Assembly: GCF_014779665.1 (NCBI RefSeq)
Contig: NZ_JACXYY010000001.1
Location: 1-64,000, forward strand
Origin: Nocardioides hwasunensis
GTDB taxonomy: Bacteria; Actinomycetota; Actinomycetes; Propionibacteriales; Nocardioidaceae
Reading direction: 5' to 3'
DNA length: 64,000 nt
Program-made: the position numbers and the translations under genes
Notes under the pieces: generated by a model
What the model saw: only the letters and a program-made list of their open reading frames with translations
Told to the model about the DNA's origin: nothing
The model's database searches: none
Shown here: piece by piece, positions 45,381 to 54,433 of the stretch
How positions within the stretch are numbered: position 1 is the stretch's first letter
Layout of the letters: each line of letters begins with the position of its first letter

Positions 45381-45629
45381 GTGACCCAGGACATGAGCGC
45401 GCTCGAGCGCGAGATCGAGCAGACGCGCGAGCGCCTCGCCTCGACCATCGACCAGCTCGCCTACCGCGCCCACCCCAAGACGATCGTCGGTCGACAGGTG
45501 ACCACGGTGAAGTCCCACTTCGTCGACCTCGAGACCGGGGCCCCGCGCACCGACAACATCCTCAAGGTCGCCGGTGCGGTCGTCGGGACGATCGTCTTGC
45601 TGGCCGTCGTCCGCAAGGTCGCCAGCTGA
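45381..45629 (+). CDS. DUF3618 small membrane protein
   Basis: 82 residues. LEREIEQTRERLASTIDQLA then YRAHPKTIVGRQ is the DUF3618 signature (usual IE-TRA-LA-TVD-L). One membrane helix at about 60-78 (ILKVAGAVVGTIVLLAVV). GTG is 6 nt after TAGCCT (45369-45374), a leaderless start. Function unknown, commonly next to Asp23-like or phage-shock genes; here it precedes a GroES-like gene. Confidence 0.88.
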   Translation: MTQDMSALEREIEQTRERLASTIDQLAYRAHPKTIVGRQVTTVKSHFVDLETGAPRTDNILKVAGAVVGTIVLLAVVRKVAS

Positions 45630-45634
45630 ACGCC

Positions 45635-45961
45635 GTGGCCGGCAAGAGCGCCCCGATCAAGATGCTGCACGACCGGGTGCTCGTCGAGGTCGACCAGGAG
45701 GCCGGCGAACGCCGGTCGACGGGCGGCATCGTCATCCCCGCCACCGCGGCGATGGGCGCGCGCCGGCTGGCCTGGTCGCGCGTGATCGCCGTCGGCCCGC
45801 ACGCCCGGGCCGTCGAGGTCGGCGACCGGGTGCTCTTCGACCCCGAGGACAAGGCCGAGGTCGAGGTCCACGGCGAGGTCTACGTCGTGATGCGCGAGCG
45901 CGACGTGCACGCTGTCGCAGCCGAGCGCCTCGAGGGCGGCTCCACCGGGCTGTACCTCTAG
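45635..45961 (+). CDS. GroES-like (Cpn10) protein
   Basis: 108 residues from GTG 45635. Cpn10 fold landmarks: IKMLHDRVLVEVDQEAGERR, STGGIVIPATA, VIAVGPHARAVEVGDRVLFD. The mobile loop is changed (GGIVIPATAAMGARRLAWSR instead of IVIP-AKEKPQ-G) and no groEL is present, so it is probably a second, non-canonical co-chaperone typical of actinobacteria. It may partly be translated with the DUF3618 gene, whose stop lies 6 nt upstream. Confidence 0.82.
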   Translation: MAGKSAPIKMLHDRVLVEVDQEAGERRSTGGIVIPATAAMGARRLAWSRVIAVGPHARAVEVGDRVLFDPEDKAEVEVHGEVYVVMRERDVHAVAAERLEGGSTGLYL

Positions 45962-45997
45962 GGAGCCCCGGCTCGTCCCACCCACCCAGGAGCGCCG

Positions 45998-47368
45998 ATG
46001 GCCTACCTCGTGAAGCAGTCCCACCGCGCCCCTGCGGTGACCGCTCGGGTGCCGGTCGACGAGTCGCTCCCGCGGGCGTGCGTGATCGGCGCCGGGTCCT
46101 CGGGCATCGCCGCGGCCAAGCACCTCTACCTCGCCGGCGTCCCGTTCGACTGCTTCGAGCAGGGCCACGACATCGGTGGCACGTGGGTCCTCGACAACTC
46201 CAACGGGACCTCGGCCTGCTACGACACCCTCGAGATCAACACGTCGTGCCCGCGGATGGCGTACTCCGACTTCCCGATGCCGCCCGACTACCCGCCCTAC
46301 GCCCGCCACGACCAGGTCCGCGCCTACTTCGAGCAGTACGTCGACCACTTCGGGTTCCGCCACACGATCGCCTTCGGCACCACGGTGGAGGACGTCTCGC
46401 GCGCCGCGGACGGCCGCTGGGACGTGCGCACCAGCGGGCCCGGCGGCACCACGACCCGGACCTACGACGCGGTGCTCGTGGCCAACGGTCACCACTGGGA
46501 CGCCCGGTGGCCCGAACCGGCCTATCCCGGCACCTTCGACGGCGAGCAGATCCACGCTCACGACTACCGCACCGGTGAGCAGCTCGCCGGCCGCGACGTC
46601 GTGGTCGTCGGTGCGGGCAACTCCGCGATGGACATCGCCGTCGAGGCGTCGACCCGCGCACGCACGACGACCTGGTCGGTGCGACGTACGGAGTGGGTGC
46701 TCCGCAAGTTCGTCCTCGGCAGGCCGAGCGACCAGGTGGCGCTGCCGGGATGGCTGCCGTGGTGGGTCACCGCCGCCCGGCTGCGGATCGGCGCGACGGC
46801 TGCCGGGAGCATGACGAAGTACGGCCTGCCCGCCCCCAGCCACAAGCCCGGGCAGTCGCACCCCGTGCAGTCGGAGCGGATCCGCGAGCGGCTCGCCGCC
46901 GGGGCGGTGCGCGCGCGTCCCGCGATCGAGCGGCTCGACGGCGACCGGGTCGTCTTCGTCGACGGCAGCAGCGCGCCGGCCGACCTCATCGTGTGGGCGA
47001 CCGGCTACCGCGTCACCTTCCCGTTCCTCGATCCCGCGCTGGTGTCCGCCGAGGACAACGACCTGCCCCTGTGGAAGCGCACCGTGCACCCCGACCTGCC
47101 GGGCCTGTACTTCCTCGGTCTGGTGCAGGCGATCGGTGCGGTCATGCCCATCGCCGAGGCCCAGTCGTCGTGGATCGCGGAGACCCTGACGGGTGGCTAC
47201 GTGCCGCCGTCCGACGAGGTCGTCCGCGACCAGATGGCCGCCGACCACCGCCGCAACACCCGGCACTTCTACTCCTCCCCGCGCCACACGATGGAGGTCG
47301 ACTTCGACCACTACCTGTGGGACCTCGAGCGGGAACGCAAGGAAGGTCGTGCCCGTGCTTCGTCGTAA
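45998..47368 (+). CDS. Flavin-containing monooxygenase
   Basis: 456 residues. FAD-binding GAGSSG at 31-36, the FMO fingerprint FDGEQIHAHDY (FxGxxxHxxxY) near 180, and NADPH-binding VVGAGNSAMDIA near 205; ATGY near 330. Oxygenates N, S or carbonyl groups with NADPH and O2. Class B flavoprotein, cytoplasmic; substrate cannot be read. Overlaps the following acyltransferase by 14 nt, so the two are one operon. Confidence 0.92.
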   Translation: MAYLVKQSHRAPAVTARVPVDESLPRACVIGAGSSGIAAAKHLYLAGVPFDCFEQGHDIGGTWVLDNSNGTSACYDTLEINTSCPRMAYSDFPMPPDYPPYARHDQVRAYFEQYVDHFGFRHTIAFGTTVEDVSRAADGRWDVRTSGPGGTTTRTYDAVLVANGHHWDARWPEPAYPGTFDGEQIHAHDYRTGEQLAGRDVVVVGAGNSAMDIAVEASTRARTTTWSVRRTEWVLRKFVLGRPSDQVALPGWLPWWVTAARLRIGATAAGSMTKYGLPAPSHKPGQSHPVQSERIRERLAAGAVRARPAIERLDGDRVVFVDGSSAPADLIVWATGYRVTFPFLDPALVSAEDNDLPLWKRTVHPDLPGLYFLGLVQAIGAVMPIAEAQSSWIAETLTGGYVPPSDEVVRDQMAADHRRNTRHFYSSPRHTMEVDFDHYLWDLERERKEGRARASS

Positions 47369-47915
47369 CCTCGCCCGCCTCGTGCTGGGAGCCGTCCGCT
47401 GGAAGACCGTCGGCGAGGTGCCCACCCGCGGCGTCCTCGTCGGCGCCCCGCACACCTCCAACTGGGACTGGGTGCTGACGCTCCTGCTGGCCTGGCGCTA
47501 CGACATCACCATCAAGCTGCTGGTCAAGCGCGAGCTGTTCGTCGGCCCCCTCGGCTGGCTGCTCAGGAGGACCGGTGCGGTCGAGCTGGACCGCAAGAAC
47601 CCCGCCGCCACCATCAAGCAGCTGCTCGAGGAGGCCGAGGGCGGCGACCCCTGGCTCCTCGGGATCGCGGCCGAGGGAACCCGCTCGCGCGGGGAGTACT
47701 GGAAGTCCGGCTTCTACCGGATCTCGCGCCAGACCGGGCTCCCGATCACCCTCGCGTTCCTCGACGCGCCCTCGCGCACCGTGGGCTGGGGACCGACCTT
47801 CCACCCGACCGGTGACGTCGGCGCCGACATGGACGTGCTCCGCGACTTCTACGCCGACAAGACCGGGTTCAAGCCCGACGGCTTCACCCCGCCGCGGCTG
47901 CGCGAGGAGGGGTGA
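47355..47915 (+). CDS. 1-acyl-glycerol-3-phosphate acyltransferase family protein
   Basis: 186 residues. Acyltransferase motifs: HTSNWDW (Hx4D, catalytic), RTGAVELDRKN (Block II), AAEGTRSRGEYWKSGFYRIS (Block III, EGTRS), LPITLAFLD. Start set at GTG 47355, which leaves 8 nt from ggaagg; GTG 47349 is too close to it. It is shorter than PlsC and lacks N-terminal membrane helices, as in other actinobacterial members. Lipid substrate unknown. Confidence 0.9.
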   Translation: MLRRNLARLVLGAVRWKTVGEVPTRGVLVGAPHTSNWDWVLTLLLAWRYDITIKLLVKRELFVGPLGWLLRRTGAVELDRKNPAATIKQLLEEAEGGDPWLLGIAAEGTRSRGEYWKSGFYRISRQTGLPITLAFLDAPSRTVGWGPTFHPTGDVGADMDVLRDFYADKTGFKPDGFTPPRLREEG

Positions 47916-47947
47916 GAAGTGGTGCCTCGCCACGGGTGTCGCCTGCT

Positions 47948-47975
47948 TTGGGACGGGGTGTTCGCGGGCTAGGTT
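47948..47975 (+). promoter_or_regulatory. Promoter of the small membrane protein gene
   Basis: TTGGGA at 47948-47953 and TAGGTT at 47970-47975 are 16 nt apart, a good vegetative-type promoter. The start codon follows 26 nt later, after a gaagggag ribosome site. Confidence 0.55.
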
Positions 47976-48001
47976 GAAGGTGAAACCGAAGGGAGCACGA
48001 A

Positions 48002-48145
48002 ATGCTTTTCCTGCTGTGGATCCTCGCCGTCATCCTGGTGGTGTCCGGCATCGTCTCGCTGGTCCGGGGACAGCTCCTCTGGGGCATCGTCCTCATCATC
48101 GTCGGCCTCGCGGTCGGCCCGGGCGGATACAGCATCTTCAAGTAG
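48002..48145 (+). CDS. GPGG-motif small membrane protein
   Basis: 47 residues. Two hydrophobic helices (MLFLLWILAVILVVSGIVSL, then LLWGIVLIIVGLAVG) and a conserved-looking end GPGGYSIFK. This is a widespread family of tiny actinobacterial membrane proteins of unknown role. ATG at 48002 with a gaagggag site 7 nt upstream, its own promoter, and a strong terminator after it, so it is an independent gene. Confidence 0.75.
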   Translation: MLFLLWILAVILVVSGIVSLVRGQLLWGIVLIIVGLAVGPGGYSIFK

Positions 48146-48166
48146 CTGCACCCGCATGTCCTGACA

Positions 48167-48198
48167 CGAAGAGCCGGTCCACACGGACCGGCTCTTCG
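48167..48198. terminator. Bidirectional terminator
   Basis: 14-bp perfect stem (48167-48180 with 48185-48198) and a 4-nt loop, followed by cttgtg. It lies between the converging small membrane protein gene and the metallophosphatase gene and can serve both. Confidence 0.85.
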
Positions 48199-48217
48199 CT
48201 TGTGGGCATGCCCAGGA

Positions 48218-50707
48218 TCAGCGGCGCACGACCGTGTGGAGCGTCGAGCGCGACGGGAGGTCGGTGCTCGCGGCCGGCGTCAGCGTGAGCCGGACGACCA
48301 GCCTGCCGGTCCTCTTCGTCAGCGTGCGCGGCAGCCGCACCTTGCGCACCGAGTCGTCGGTGACCGCGACGGTGCGGACGATCCTCACCTTGCCCCTGGT
48401 CGCGGTGATGCGCACCGTGCCGCTCGCGGTGGCACGCACCCGGAGGACGGGCGCCTTGCCGACCCGCGTCCGGGAGACCCGGGGGCGGACGTCGGTCTGC
48501 ACCATGGCCGGGAGCACCGGCGGGGCCACGACGACCGGCGGCACCGTCACGGGCGGCACCGTTCCCGGCGGGACGACGACCGGCTGCTCGGTGGGCTCGA
48601 CCGTCGGCGGAGCCGGCGGGACGGGCGCCTCGACGCCGGCCTCGGTGACCCACTTCCGTCCGTCGTCGGTCTTGGTGACGGTGAAGCGGTCGTAGACGGC
48701 GCCGACGGGCAGGTCCGTCGTCGCGTCGGCGGTCTTCTCGGCCAGGTAGGACGTGTAGACGAGCTGGTCCTGCGAGACCTCGATGACCTGGTACGTCGTC
48801 ACGCCGGCGCCGCGCAGCACCTGGGTCGCCCCGTTGAGGGTCCACACGTTGCGCGCGTCGGTCTCGAGGTCGTAGTGCTTCGCTCCCGAGTTGGACACGA
48901 TGTAGACCGGGCCGTCGGTGATGCCGGGCTCCGCGGTCCGGTCCTCGTTGTTGTAGCCGCGGGCATAGGTGTGGTCGTGGCCCATCTGGACGAGGTCGAT
49001 GTTGTGCTTCTGGAAGACCGGCACCCAGTGCTTGCGCAGCACGGGCTCGTTGCGACCGGAGCTGGTCGAGTAGACCGGCTGGTGGAAGGTGACCACGTTC
49101 CACTTGGACTTCGTCGTGGTCAGCACGTGGTCGAGCCAGGCGGCCTGGAACTCGGTCCACAGCTCGGCGACCTTGGTGGACGGGCAGGTCGTGCCCTGGC
49201 AGGTCGGCAGCTTCTCGGGGGTGAGGAAGCCGGTGTCGCGGGTCGCGTTGACCGTGATGAACCGGACGCCCTGGTAGTCGGTGAAGTAGACGGTCTCGGC
49301 GGCGAACTCCGACCAGTGGTCGAAGTAGGCGCGGTACTGGGCGGCCACGTCGCCCTCGCCCTTCGCGAGGTCGACCAGGTCGCCGATCGTCTCGGTGGTG
49401 GGCTGGTTGAGCGGGTACTCGAAGTTGGCCTTCCACGCCTTGAGGTAGCGATCACCGGAGTACTCGTGGTTGCCCGGCGCGGCCATGATGTTCTTGGTCG
49501 CGGCCGCGGTCTCCATGCCCTCGAACCAGTTCACCCACTGCGTCTCGTTGCTGGCGGTGTCGATCAGGTCGCCCGCGTGGACCGAGCCGATCGCGTCGGG
49601 CGCGGTGGCCAGGGACTGCTCGACCACCTTCGGCCACGTGGAGTCGAGGCCGATCTGCGCGTCGCCGTAGTAGAGGTAGGAGAAGTCGGTCACCGACGGG
49701 TCCGCCGTCGTGAACGTGTACCACGGGCTGTACGCGGTGGGGTTGCCCACGCGGTAGCGGTATTCGGTGCCGGGCTCGAGTCCCGCGACGGTGGCGGAGA
49801 AGTGCTCGAGCGGGTTGCTGTTCACCATGCCCTGCGGGTAGCCGCGCAGGGTGCGGGTCAACCCTCCCGCCGTCGGCTGGAGCTGGACGCGGGCGACGGT
49901 CTCGCCCTCGTTGCCGGCCTGCCAGGAGAAGGACTGCGAGCGCGTCGGGTCCTCGGTGGGGGTCAGGATGACCCGCGACGGCGGTGCGGCCACCGGCTCG
50001 GTCAGGACCGGCACGAGCTCCTTGAAGTCGAAGTAGATGTCGCTGCTGGTCTCGCGGTCCTGGTAGAGCGCGACCGCGACGGTGTTGGTGCCCGGCCGCA
50101 GGGCGTCGGGGGAGACGGTGAAGGTGCGCGTCACGGGCGCGCCACCGCCGTTGCCGGCGTACTGCAGGTTCTTCGTCGTGTCGGTGGCCCGCTCGTCGAC
50201 GTCGTTGAACACCCGCTCCCCGTTGACGTAGACCCGCAGCGCGTCGTCGAAGACGACCTCGGCGGCGAGGCCCCTGATCCCGGTGATGGTCGCGGCGTCG
50301 ACGTCGAACGTGGTGCGGAAGAAGAACGTCGGCACGTTGGGGGCGGACGAGCCGTCGACGTACTGGTTGAGCAGCGTGCTCGGGGTGTAGCCGCTGACGG
50401 ATCCGAGCTGGCCGCGGATCGCCCCGAAGGAGCCGGTGGCCGACTTCCAGTCGGTGGCGTCGTACGCCGACCCGGTCCAGGACAGCACCTCGGCGGCGCC
50501 GCGGTGCGGCTCGGTGTTGTCGTCGAGGTAGCGCCAGGTCGTGCCGGCCGTGCTGATCAGGGGATCGGTCGACGGCGCGGCGGTGGCCGGCGTCGAGCTC
50601 GTCAGCGCCGTGCTGGCGAGGAGCGTCGAGACGAGGCCGGTGGAGGCCAGGATCGCGGTGAGGCGACGTCGTGGTCGGCCGGAGGGGGCCAGGGGTTGCT
50701 TCATCAT
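48218..50707 (-). CDS. Secreted purple-acid-phosphatase-like metallophosphoesterase
   Basis: 829 residues. Signal peptide ends near residue 44 (STPATAAPS). A beta-rich N-terminal domain (50-235), a fibronectin-type PAP N-terminal domain (about 240-340, VILTPTEDPTRSQSFSWQAG), then the catalytic domain: YYGDAQIG, HAGDLID, GNHEY, VTFHQPVYS, GHDHTYARG. These are the seven metal ligands of PAP-type enzymes. A Pro/Val-rich linker (about 710-755) precedes a C-terminal Ig-like domain. Extracellular phosphate release is likely. No Pho-box is evident upstream; bases 50708-50891 show no gene. Confidence 0.92.
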   Translation of the reverse strand: MMKQPLAPSGRPRRRLTAILASTGLVSTLLASTALTSSTPATAAPSTDPLISTAGTTWRYLDDNTEPHRGAAEVLSWTGSAYDATDWKSATGSFGAIRGQLGSVSGYTPSTLLNQYVDGSSAPNVPTFFFRTTFDVDAATITGIRGLAAEVVFDDALRVYVNGERVFNDVDERATDTTKNLQYAGNGGGAPVTRTFTVSPDALRPGTNTVAVALYQDRETSSDIYFDFKELVPVLTEPVAAPPSRVILTPTEDPTRSQSFSWQAGNEGETVARVQLQPTAGGLTRTLRGYPQGMVNSNPLEHFSATVAGLEPGTEYRYRVGNPTAYSPWYTFTTADPSVTDFSYLYYGDAQIGLDSTWPKVVEQSLATAPDAIGSVHAGDLIDTASNETQWVNWFEGMETAAATKNIMAAPGNHEYSGDRYLKAWKANFEYPLNQPTTETIGDLVDLAKGEGDVAAQYRAYFDHWSEFAAETVYFTDYQGVRFITVNATRDTGFLTPEKLPTCQGTTCPSTKVAELWTEFQAAWLDHVLTTTKSKWNVVTFHQPVYSTSSGRNEPVLRKHWVPVFQKHNIDLVQMGHDHTYARGYNNEDRTAEPGITDGPVYIVSNSGAKHYDLETDARNVWTLNGATQVLRGAGVTTYQVIEVSQDQLVYTSYLAEKTADATTDLPVGAVYDRFTVTKTDDGRKWVTEAGVEAPVPPAPPTVEPTEQPVVVPPGTVPPVTVPPVVVAPPVLPAMVQTDVRPRVSRTRVGKAPVLRVRATASGTVRITATRGKVRIVRTVAVTDDSVRKVRLPRTLTKRTGRLVVRLTLTPAASTDLPSRSTLHTVVRR

Positions 50708-50891
50708 TCCCTTTCACGGGCGGCCCGCGCCGAGGCGTGGGGGACGGCGCACACCGTCCAGGCGCATCGGAGTGGAAGAGCGTGGCGCGGACGCGACCTG
50801 GCCGTGAACGCCGGGCGACGTGGGTGCGACTGACGCCTGAGAAGGCGAAGAATCCGACCAAAGGATGAGGTCGGGCTCGGCCGGCATGCGA

Positions 50892-50917
50892 AGAGCCGGC
50901 CCCGAAGGACCGGCTCT
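50892..50917 (-). terminator. Terminator after tRNA-Lys
   Basis: agagccgg (50892-50899) pairs with ccggctct (50910-50917) around ccccgaagga. It lies 9 nt past the 3' end of the tRNA on the minus strand. Confidence 0.65.
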
Positions 50918-50926
50918 CAGCTTCTG

Positions 50927-50999
<73 letters not shown>

Positions 51000-51072
51000 G
51001 TGGTGAAGCAAGAAGAACACTACCCCGTGGTGACCGGCAGACGAAATCGAGGTCGCGGACGTGGACCGAGTC

Positions 51073-52641
51073 TCACAGGTCGGCGAGCACGGCCTGGGCG
51101 GCGTTGTGGCCACCCAGCCCCGACACCGCTCCGCCGCGTCGTGCGCCGGACCCGCAGAGCAGGACCGAGTCGTGCTCGGTCTGCACGCCCCACTGCTGCG
51201 CGGGGGTCTCGAGGCGTGCCCGGTGGGGCGCCCACGGCCACTCGAGGTCACCGTGGAAGATGTGGCCCCCGGGCATGGCCAGGTCCCTCTCGATGTCCTG
51301 CGGGATCTTCGCCTCGAGGCACGGCCGTCCGTCGGCGTCCGTGGCCAGGCAGTCCTCGATCGGCTCCGCCAGCACGGCGTTCAGCGAGGCCAGCGCGCGC
51401 TGCGTGGCGAGCTCACGGGCCGAGGGGTCGGCGTCGAAGATTCCGGCCGGCGTGTGGAGCCCGAAGTAGGTCAACGTGTGCGCCGACCCGGCCCGGTCGC
51501 CGAGGATCGAGGGGTCGGTGAGGCTGTGGCAGTAGACCTCGCCCGGCAGCGGGTCGGGCACCCGGCCGGCGGCCGCATCGGCGTACGCCCTCTCGAGCTG
51601 GGTGTAGTCCTCCGCGAGGTGCAGGGTGCCGGCGAAGGCGACAGCCGGGTCCGCGCCCGACTTCAGGGCCGGCAGCCGGTCGAGGAGGAAGTTGATCTTC
51701 AGTTGGGAGCCGGCGGGCTTGCTCTCCGGGTCCTCGCCCTCGCCGAGCAGGATGCGCAACACCCACGGCGCCACGCCGGCGAGCACCCGGCGGGCGGTGA
51801 GGGTGTGGTCGCGCTCGCCGTCGTGCCACGTCACCTCGGCGCCGTCCGGGCCGGCGTCGATCCGGCTCACGCCGGCGCCGGTGACGATCTCCGCACCGGC
51901 CTCGACGGCGGCCCCCGCCAGGGCGTCGGTGACGGCACCCATGCCGCCGATCGGCACCCGCCACTCGCCGGTGCCGTTGCCGATCAGGTGGTAGAGGAAG
52001 CAGCGGTTCTGGATCAGCGAGGGATCGTCCATCGAGGCGAAGGTGCCGATGAGCGCGTCCGTCGCCACCACGCCGCGGACGGTGTCGTCGGTGAAGCGGG
52101 AGGTGATCGCGTGGCCGAGCGGCTGCTCGACCACGTCACGCCAGACCCGCTCGTCGACCAGCGCGCGCAGGTCGCGCTCGAGGGGGAGCGGCTGCATCAG
52201 AGTGGGGGCGACCGCCTCGGCCAGGCCGCCCACCTCGTCGTAGAACGCCTGCCAGGCGGCGTACTCCTCGTCGCTCCCGGTCAGGTCGCCGAACGACCGG
52301 CGCGTGGCCCCGCCCTCCGGGCGCTCCACCAGCAGTCCGCCGGTGCGCTCGCCGCGCGTCCAGGGGGTGTAGGACGCGGTGGTGCGTGAGGCGAGCCGGA
52401 TGTCGAGGCCCAGGTCGGCCATCAGCTGCTCGGGCATCAGGCTCACGAGGTAGGAGTAGCGCGAGAGCCGGGCCGGCTGGCCGGCGAACGGCTCGACCGA
52501 CACCGCGGCGCCGCCGGTGCGTCCCAGGCGCTCGAGCACCACCACGGACAGGCCGGCGCGGGCGAGGTAGGCCGCGCTCACCAGGGCGTTGTGACCGCCG
52601 CCGACCACGACGACGTCATAGCTGCTCTTCCCGGGGTGCAT
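51073..52641 (-). CDS. Phytoene-dehydrogenase-like FAD oxidoreductase
   Basis: 522 residues. N-terminal FAD motif VVVVGGGHNALVSAAYLARA then VVVLERLGRTGGA; C-terminal GSGARRGGAVSGLGGHNAAQ, the second dinucleotide contact of the carotenoid desaturase/NAD(P)-binding Rossmann family (retinol saturase and CrtI relatives). Broad group with few characterised members, so substrate is unknown. No carotenoid genes are nearby. TACGTT 6 nt before the ATG suggests a leaderless mRNA. Confidence 0.88.
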   Translation of the reverse strand: MHPGKSSYDVVVVGGGHNALVSAAYLARAGLSVVVLERLGRTGGAAVSVEPFAGQPARLSRYSYLVSLMPEQLMADLGLDIRLASRTTASYTPWTRGERTGGLLVERPEGGATRRSFGDLTGSDEEYAAWQAFYDEVGGLAEAVAPTLMQPLPLERDLRALVDERVWRDVVEQPLGHAITSRFTDDTVRGVVATDALIGTFASMDDPSLIQNRCFLYHLIGNGTGEWRVPIGGMGAVTDALAGAAVEAGAEIVTGAGVSRIDAGPDGAEVTWHDGERDHTLTARRVLAGVAPWVLRILLGEGEDPESKPAGSQLKINFLLDRLPALKSGADPAVAFAGTLHLAEDYTQLERAYADAAAGRVPDPLPGEVYCHSLTDPSILGDRAGSAHTLTYFGLHTPAGIFDADPSARELATQRALASLNAVLAEPIEDCLATDADGRPCLEAKIPQDIERDLAMPGGHIFHGDLEWPWAPHRARLETPAQQWGVQTEHDSVLLCGSGARRGGAVSGLGGHNAAQAVLADL

Positions 52642-52695
52642 CGACCCAACGTAGACCGTGATCAGAGTCGCGGTCGCGGGTGGTGCCTGACACGG

Positions 52696-52729
52696 GTCGA
52701 GGCCCTGACCGTCCGGTCAGGGCCTCGAC
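52696..52729 (-). terminator. Terminator after tRNA-His
   Basis: 15-bp perfect stem (52696-52710 with 52715-52729) with a 4-nt loop, 8 nt past the 3' end of tRNA-His on the minus strand. Confidence 0.85.
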
Positions 52730-52737
52730 TCACCTGG

Positions 52738-52810
52738 GGTGAGTAACGGGACTTGAACCCGCGACATCCGCCACCACAAGGCGGCGCTCTACCAGCTGAG
52801 CTATACCCAC
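52738..52810 (-). tRNA. tRNA-His(GUG)
   Basis: 73 nt plus the usual extra G at -1 (52811). Acceptor GTGGGTA with TACTCAC, anticodon stem ccgcc/ggcgg around ttgtggt giving GTG, T arm ggttcaagtcc, discriminator C. It lies next to orn, a linkage I also recall in mycobacteria. Confidence 0.95.
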
Positions 52811-52857
52811 CATGTCTGCTCGCGCGTCACGCGAGGACGACGAGAAGTGTAGGGCAC

Positions 52858-53502
52858 TCAGTCCGTGGAGCTGGAATTGGTGCCGGTGTCCGGACCGAGG
52901 CCCGTCAGCTGGCCGCCGTGGCGGGCCGCGATCTCCCGCGCCTGGGCGCTCTCGGGACCCGGCTGGGGCACGAAGACGGCCTCGCGGTAGTAGCGCAGCT
53001 CCTCGATGCTCTCCTGGATGTCGGCCAGGGCGCGGTGGTTGCCGCGCTTGGTCGGCGCCGCGAAGTAGGCCCGCGGGAACCAGCGCCGGGAGAGCTCCTT
53101 GATCGAGGAGACGTCGACGATCCGGTAGTGCAGGAACGACTCCAGCGCCTGCATGTCGCGGGCCAGGAAGGCGCGGTCGGTGGCGACGGTGTTGCCGGCC
53201 AGCGGAGGACGGCTGCCGTCGGCGCAGTGCTCCTTGATGTAGGCCAGCACCTGCTCCTCGGCGTCGGCGAGCGTCGTCCCGCCGGCGAGCTCGTCGAGGA
53301 GACCGGACTTCTCGTGCATGCTCCGGACGAACTCGACCATCTGCTCCAGCGCGGCGTCGGACGGCTTGATGATGACGTCGATGCCCTCGCCGAGGACGTT
53401 CAGCTCGAAGTCCGTCACGAGCGCGGCCACCTCGATCAGGGCGTCGGCGCCCAGGTCGAGGCCGGTCATCTCGCAGTCGATCCACACCAGTCTGTCGCTC
53501 AC
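52858..53502 (-). CDS. orn: Oligoribonuclease
   Basis: 214 residues. DEDDh 3'-5' exonuclease that degrades 2-5 nt RNAs and pGp[21 protein letters not shown] (first D and E), [14 protein letters not shown] (D), and [20 protein letters not shown] (His and final D) are all intact. C-terminal 20 residues are Ser/Thr-rich and extra to the E. coli protein. GTG start. Confidence 0.97.
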   Translation of the reverse strand: MSDRLVWIDCEMTGLDLGADALIEVAALVTDFELNVLGEGIDVIIKPSDAALEQMVEFVRSMHEKSGLLDELAGGTTLADAEEQVLAYIKEHCADGSRPPLAGNTVATDRAFLARDMQALESFLHYRIVDVSSIKELSRRWFPRAYFAAPTKRGNHRALADIQESIEELRYYREAVFVPQPGPESAQAREIAARHGGQLTGLGPDTGTNSSSTD

Positions 53503-53628
53503 GAACGGCCACCCTACCCACCGGTGCCGACACCGCGGCGGGCAGCGCTCTCAGTCTCGATTCAGGCTCGTCTCCTAATCTTCAGGAGTCGCACCGACCC
53601 CGACCACCGCACGCACGAAGGAAGCTCG

Positions 53629-54420
53629 ATGGCGCAGAAGAAGAGCAGGACCCCCGAGGAGAAGGCCGCCGCACAGGCCAGGCGGGAGCAGCGCCAGTCC
53701 CGCAACGAGCGGGCCAAGGCCCTCGCCGAGGAGCGGCGCAAGGCTGCCAAGCGCAAGCAGCAGATGTCGCGCTTCGGCATCGTCGCCGCCGTGCTCGTCC
53801 TCCTCGTGGGCGGCTACTTCCTCGTCACCAACCTCGGCTCGGACAAGCCGGACACCGCGCCCCAGGGTGCCTCGGCCAGCTACGGACTGGTCGTCGGCGA
53901 GGACGACGCCCCGAAGTCGATCGTCATCTACGAGGACTTCCTCTGCCCGTTCTGCGGACAGCTCGAGGCCACCGTCGGCGACCAGCTCAACGCGGCGATC
54001 GAGGCCGGCGAGGTCAAGGTCGAGTACCGCCCGATCCCGTTCCTCTCGCGCGTCAGCGACTACTCGCCCGAGGCGGCCAACGCCTTCGCCGTGGTGCTGA
54101 ACGAGTCCGGTCCCGAGGTGGCCAAGGAGTTCCACGACCTGCTCTACGCCAACCAGCCCGAGGAGCGCGGCCCGTACCCGAGCACCGACGACATCGTCGA
54201 TCTCGCCGTCGAGGCGGGCGCGACCGAGGCCGACGTGCGCCCCGGCATCGAGGACATGGCCTTCGAGGGCTGGGTGGACGCCGCCGCGGACGCCGCCGGC
54301 AAGGCGGACGTCACGGCGACGCCGACCGTGCTCATCGACGGCCAGCGCGCGACGGGTCAGACGATGCAGGACCTCGCCAACGAGATCCTCGCCGGCACCG
54401 GCGGCGCGGGCGGTTCCTGA
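53629..54420 (+). CDS. DsbA-like thioredoxin-fold membrane protein
   Basis: 263 residues. A strongly charged N-terminal cytoplasmic tail (1-45, Lys/Arg/Glu/Ala), one membrane helix (about 48-68, FGIVAAVLVLLVGGYFLVTN), then an extracellular DsbA domain with CPFC at about 106-109 (EDFLCPFCGQLEATV) and cis-Pro loop VTATPTVLIDG. It should form or isomerise disulphides in exported proteins. -10 TAATCT at 53576-53581; gaaggaag ribosome site. Similar to MSMEG-type DsbA-like proteins of actinobacteria. Confidence 0.92.
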   Translation: MAQKKSRTPEEKAAAQARREQRQSRNERAKALAEERRKAAKRKQQMSRFGIVAAVLVLLVGGYFLVTNLGSDKPDTAPQGASASYGLVVGEDDAPKSIVIYEDFLCPFCGQLEATVGDQLNAAIEAGEVKVEYRPIPFLSRVSDYSPEAANAFAVVLNESGPEVAKEFHDLLYANQPEERGPYPSTDDIVDLAVEAGATEADVRPGIEDMAFEGWVDAAADAAGKADVTATPTVLIDGQRATGQTMQDLANEILAGTGGAGGS

Positions 54421-54433
54421 CACACTGCGGGGC

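Noticed and set aside
48200..50833. 877-codon plus-strand frame opposite the metallophosphatase
   Set aside because: Val/Gly/Arg-rich antisense shadow; the minus-strand frame has a signal peptide and all catalytic motifs.
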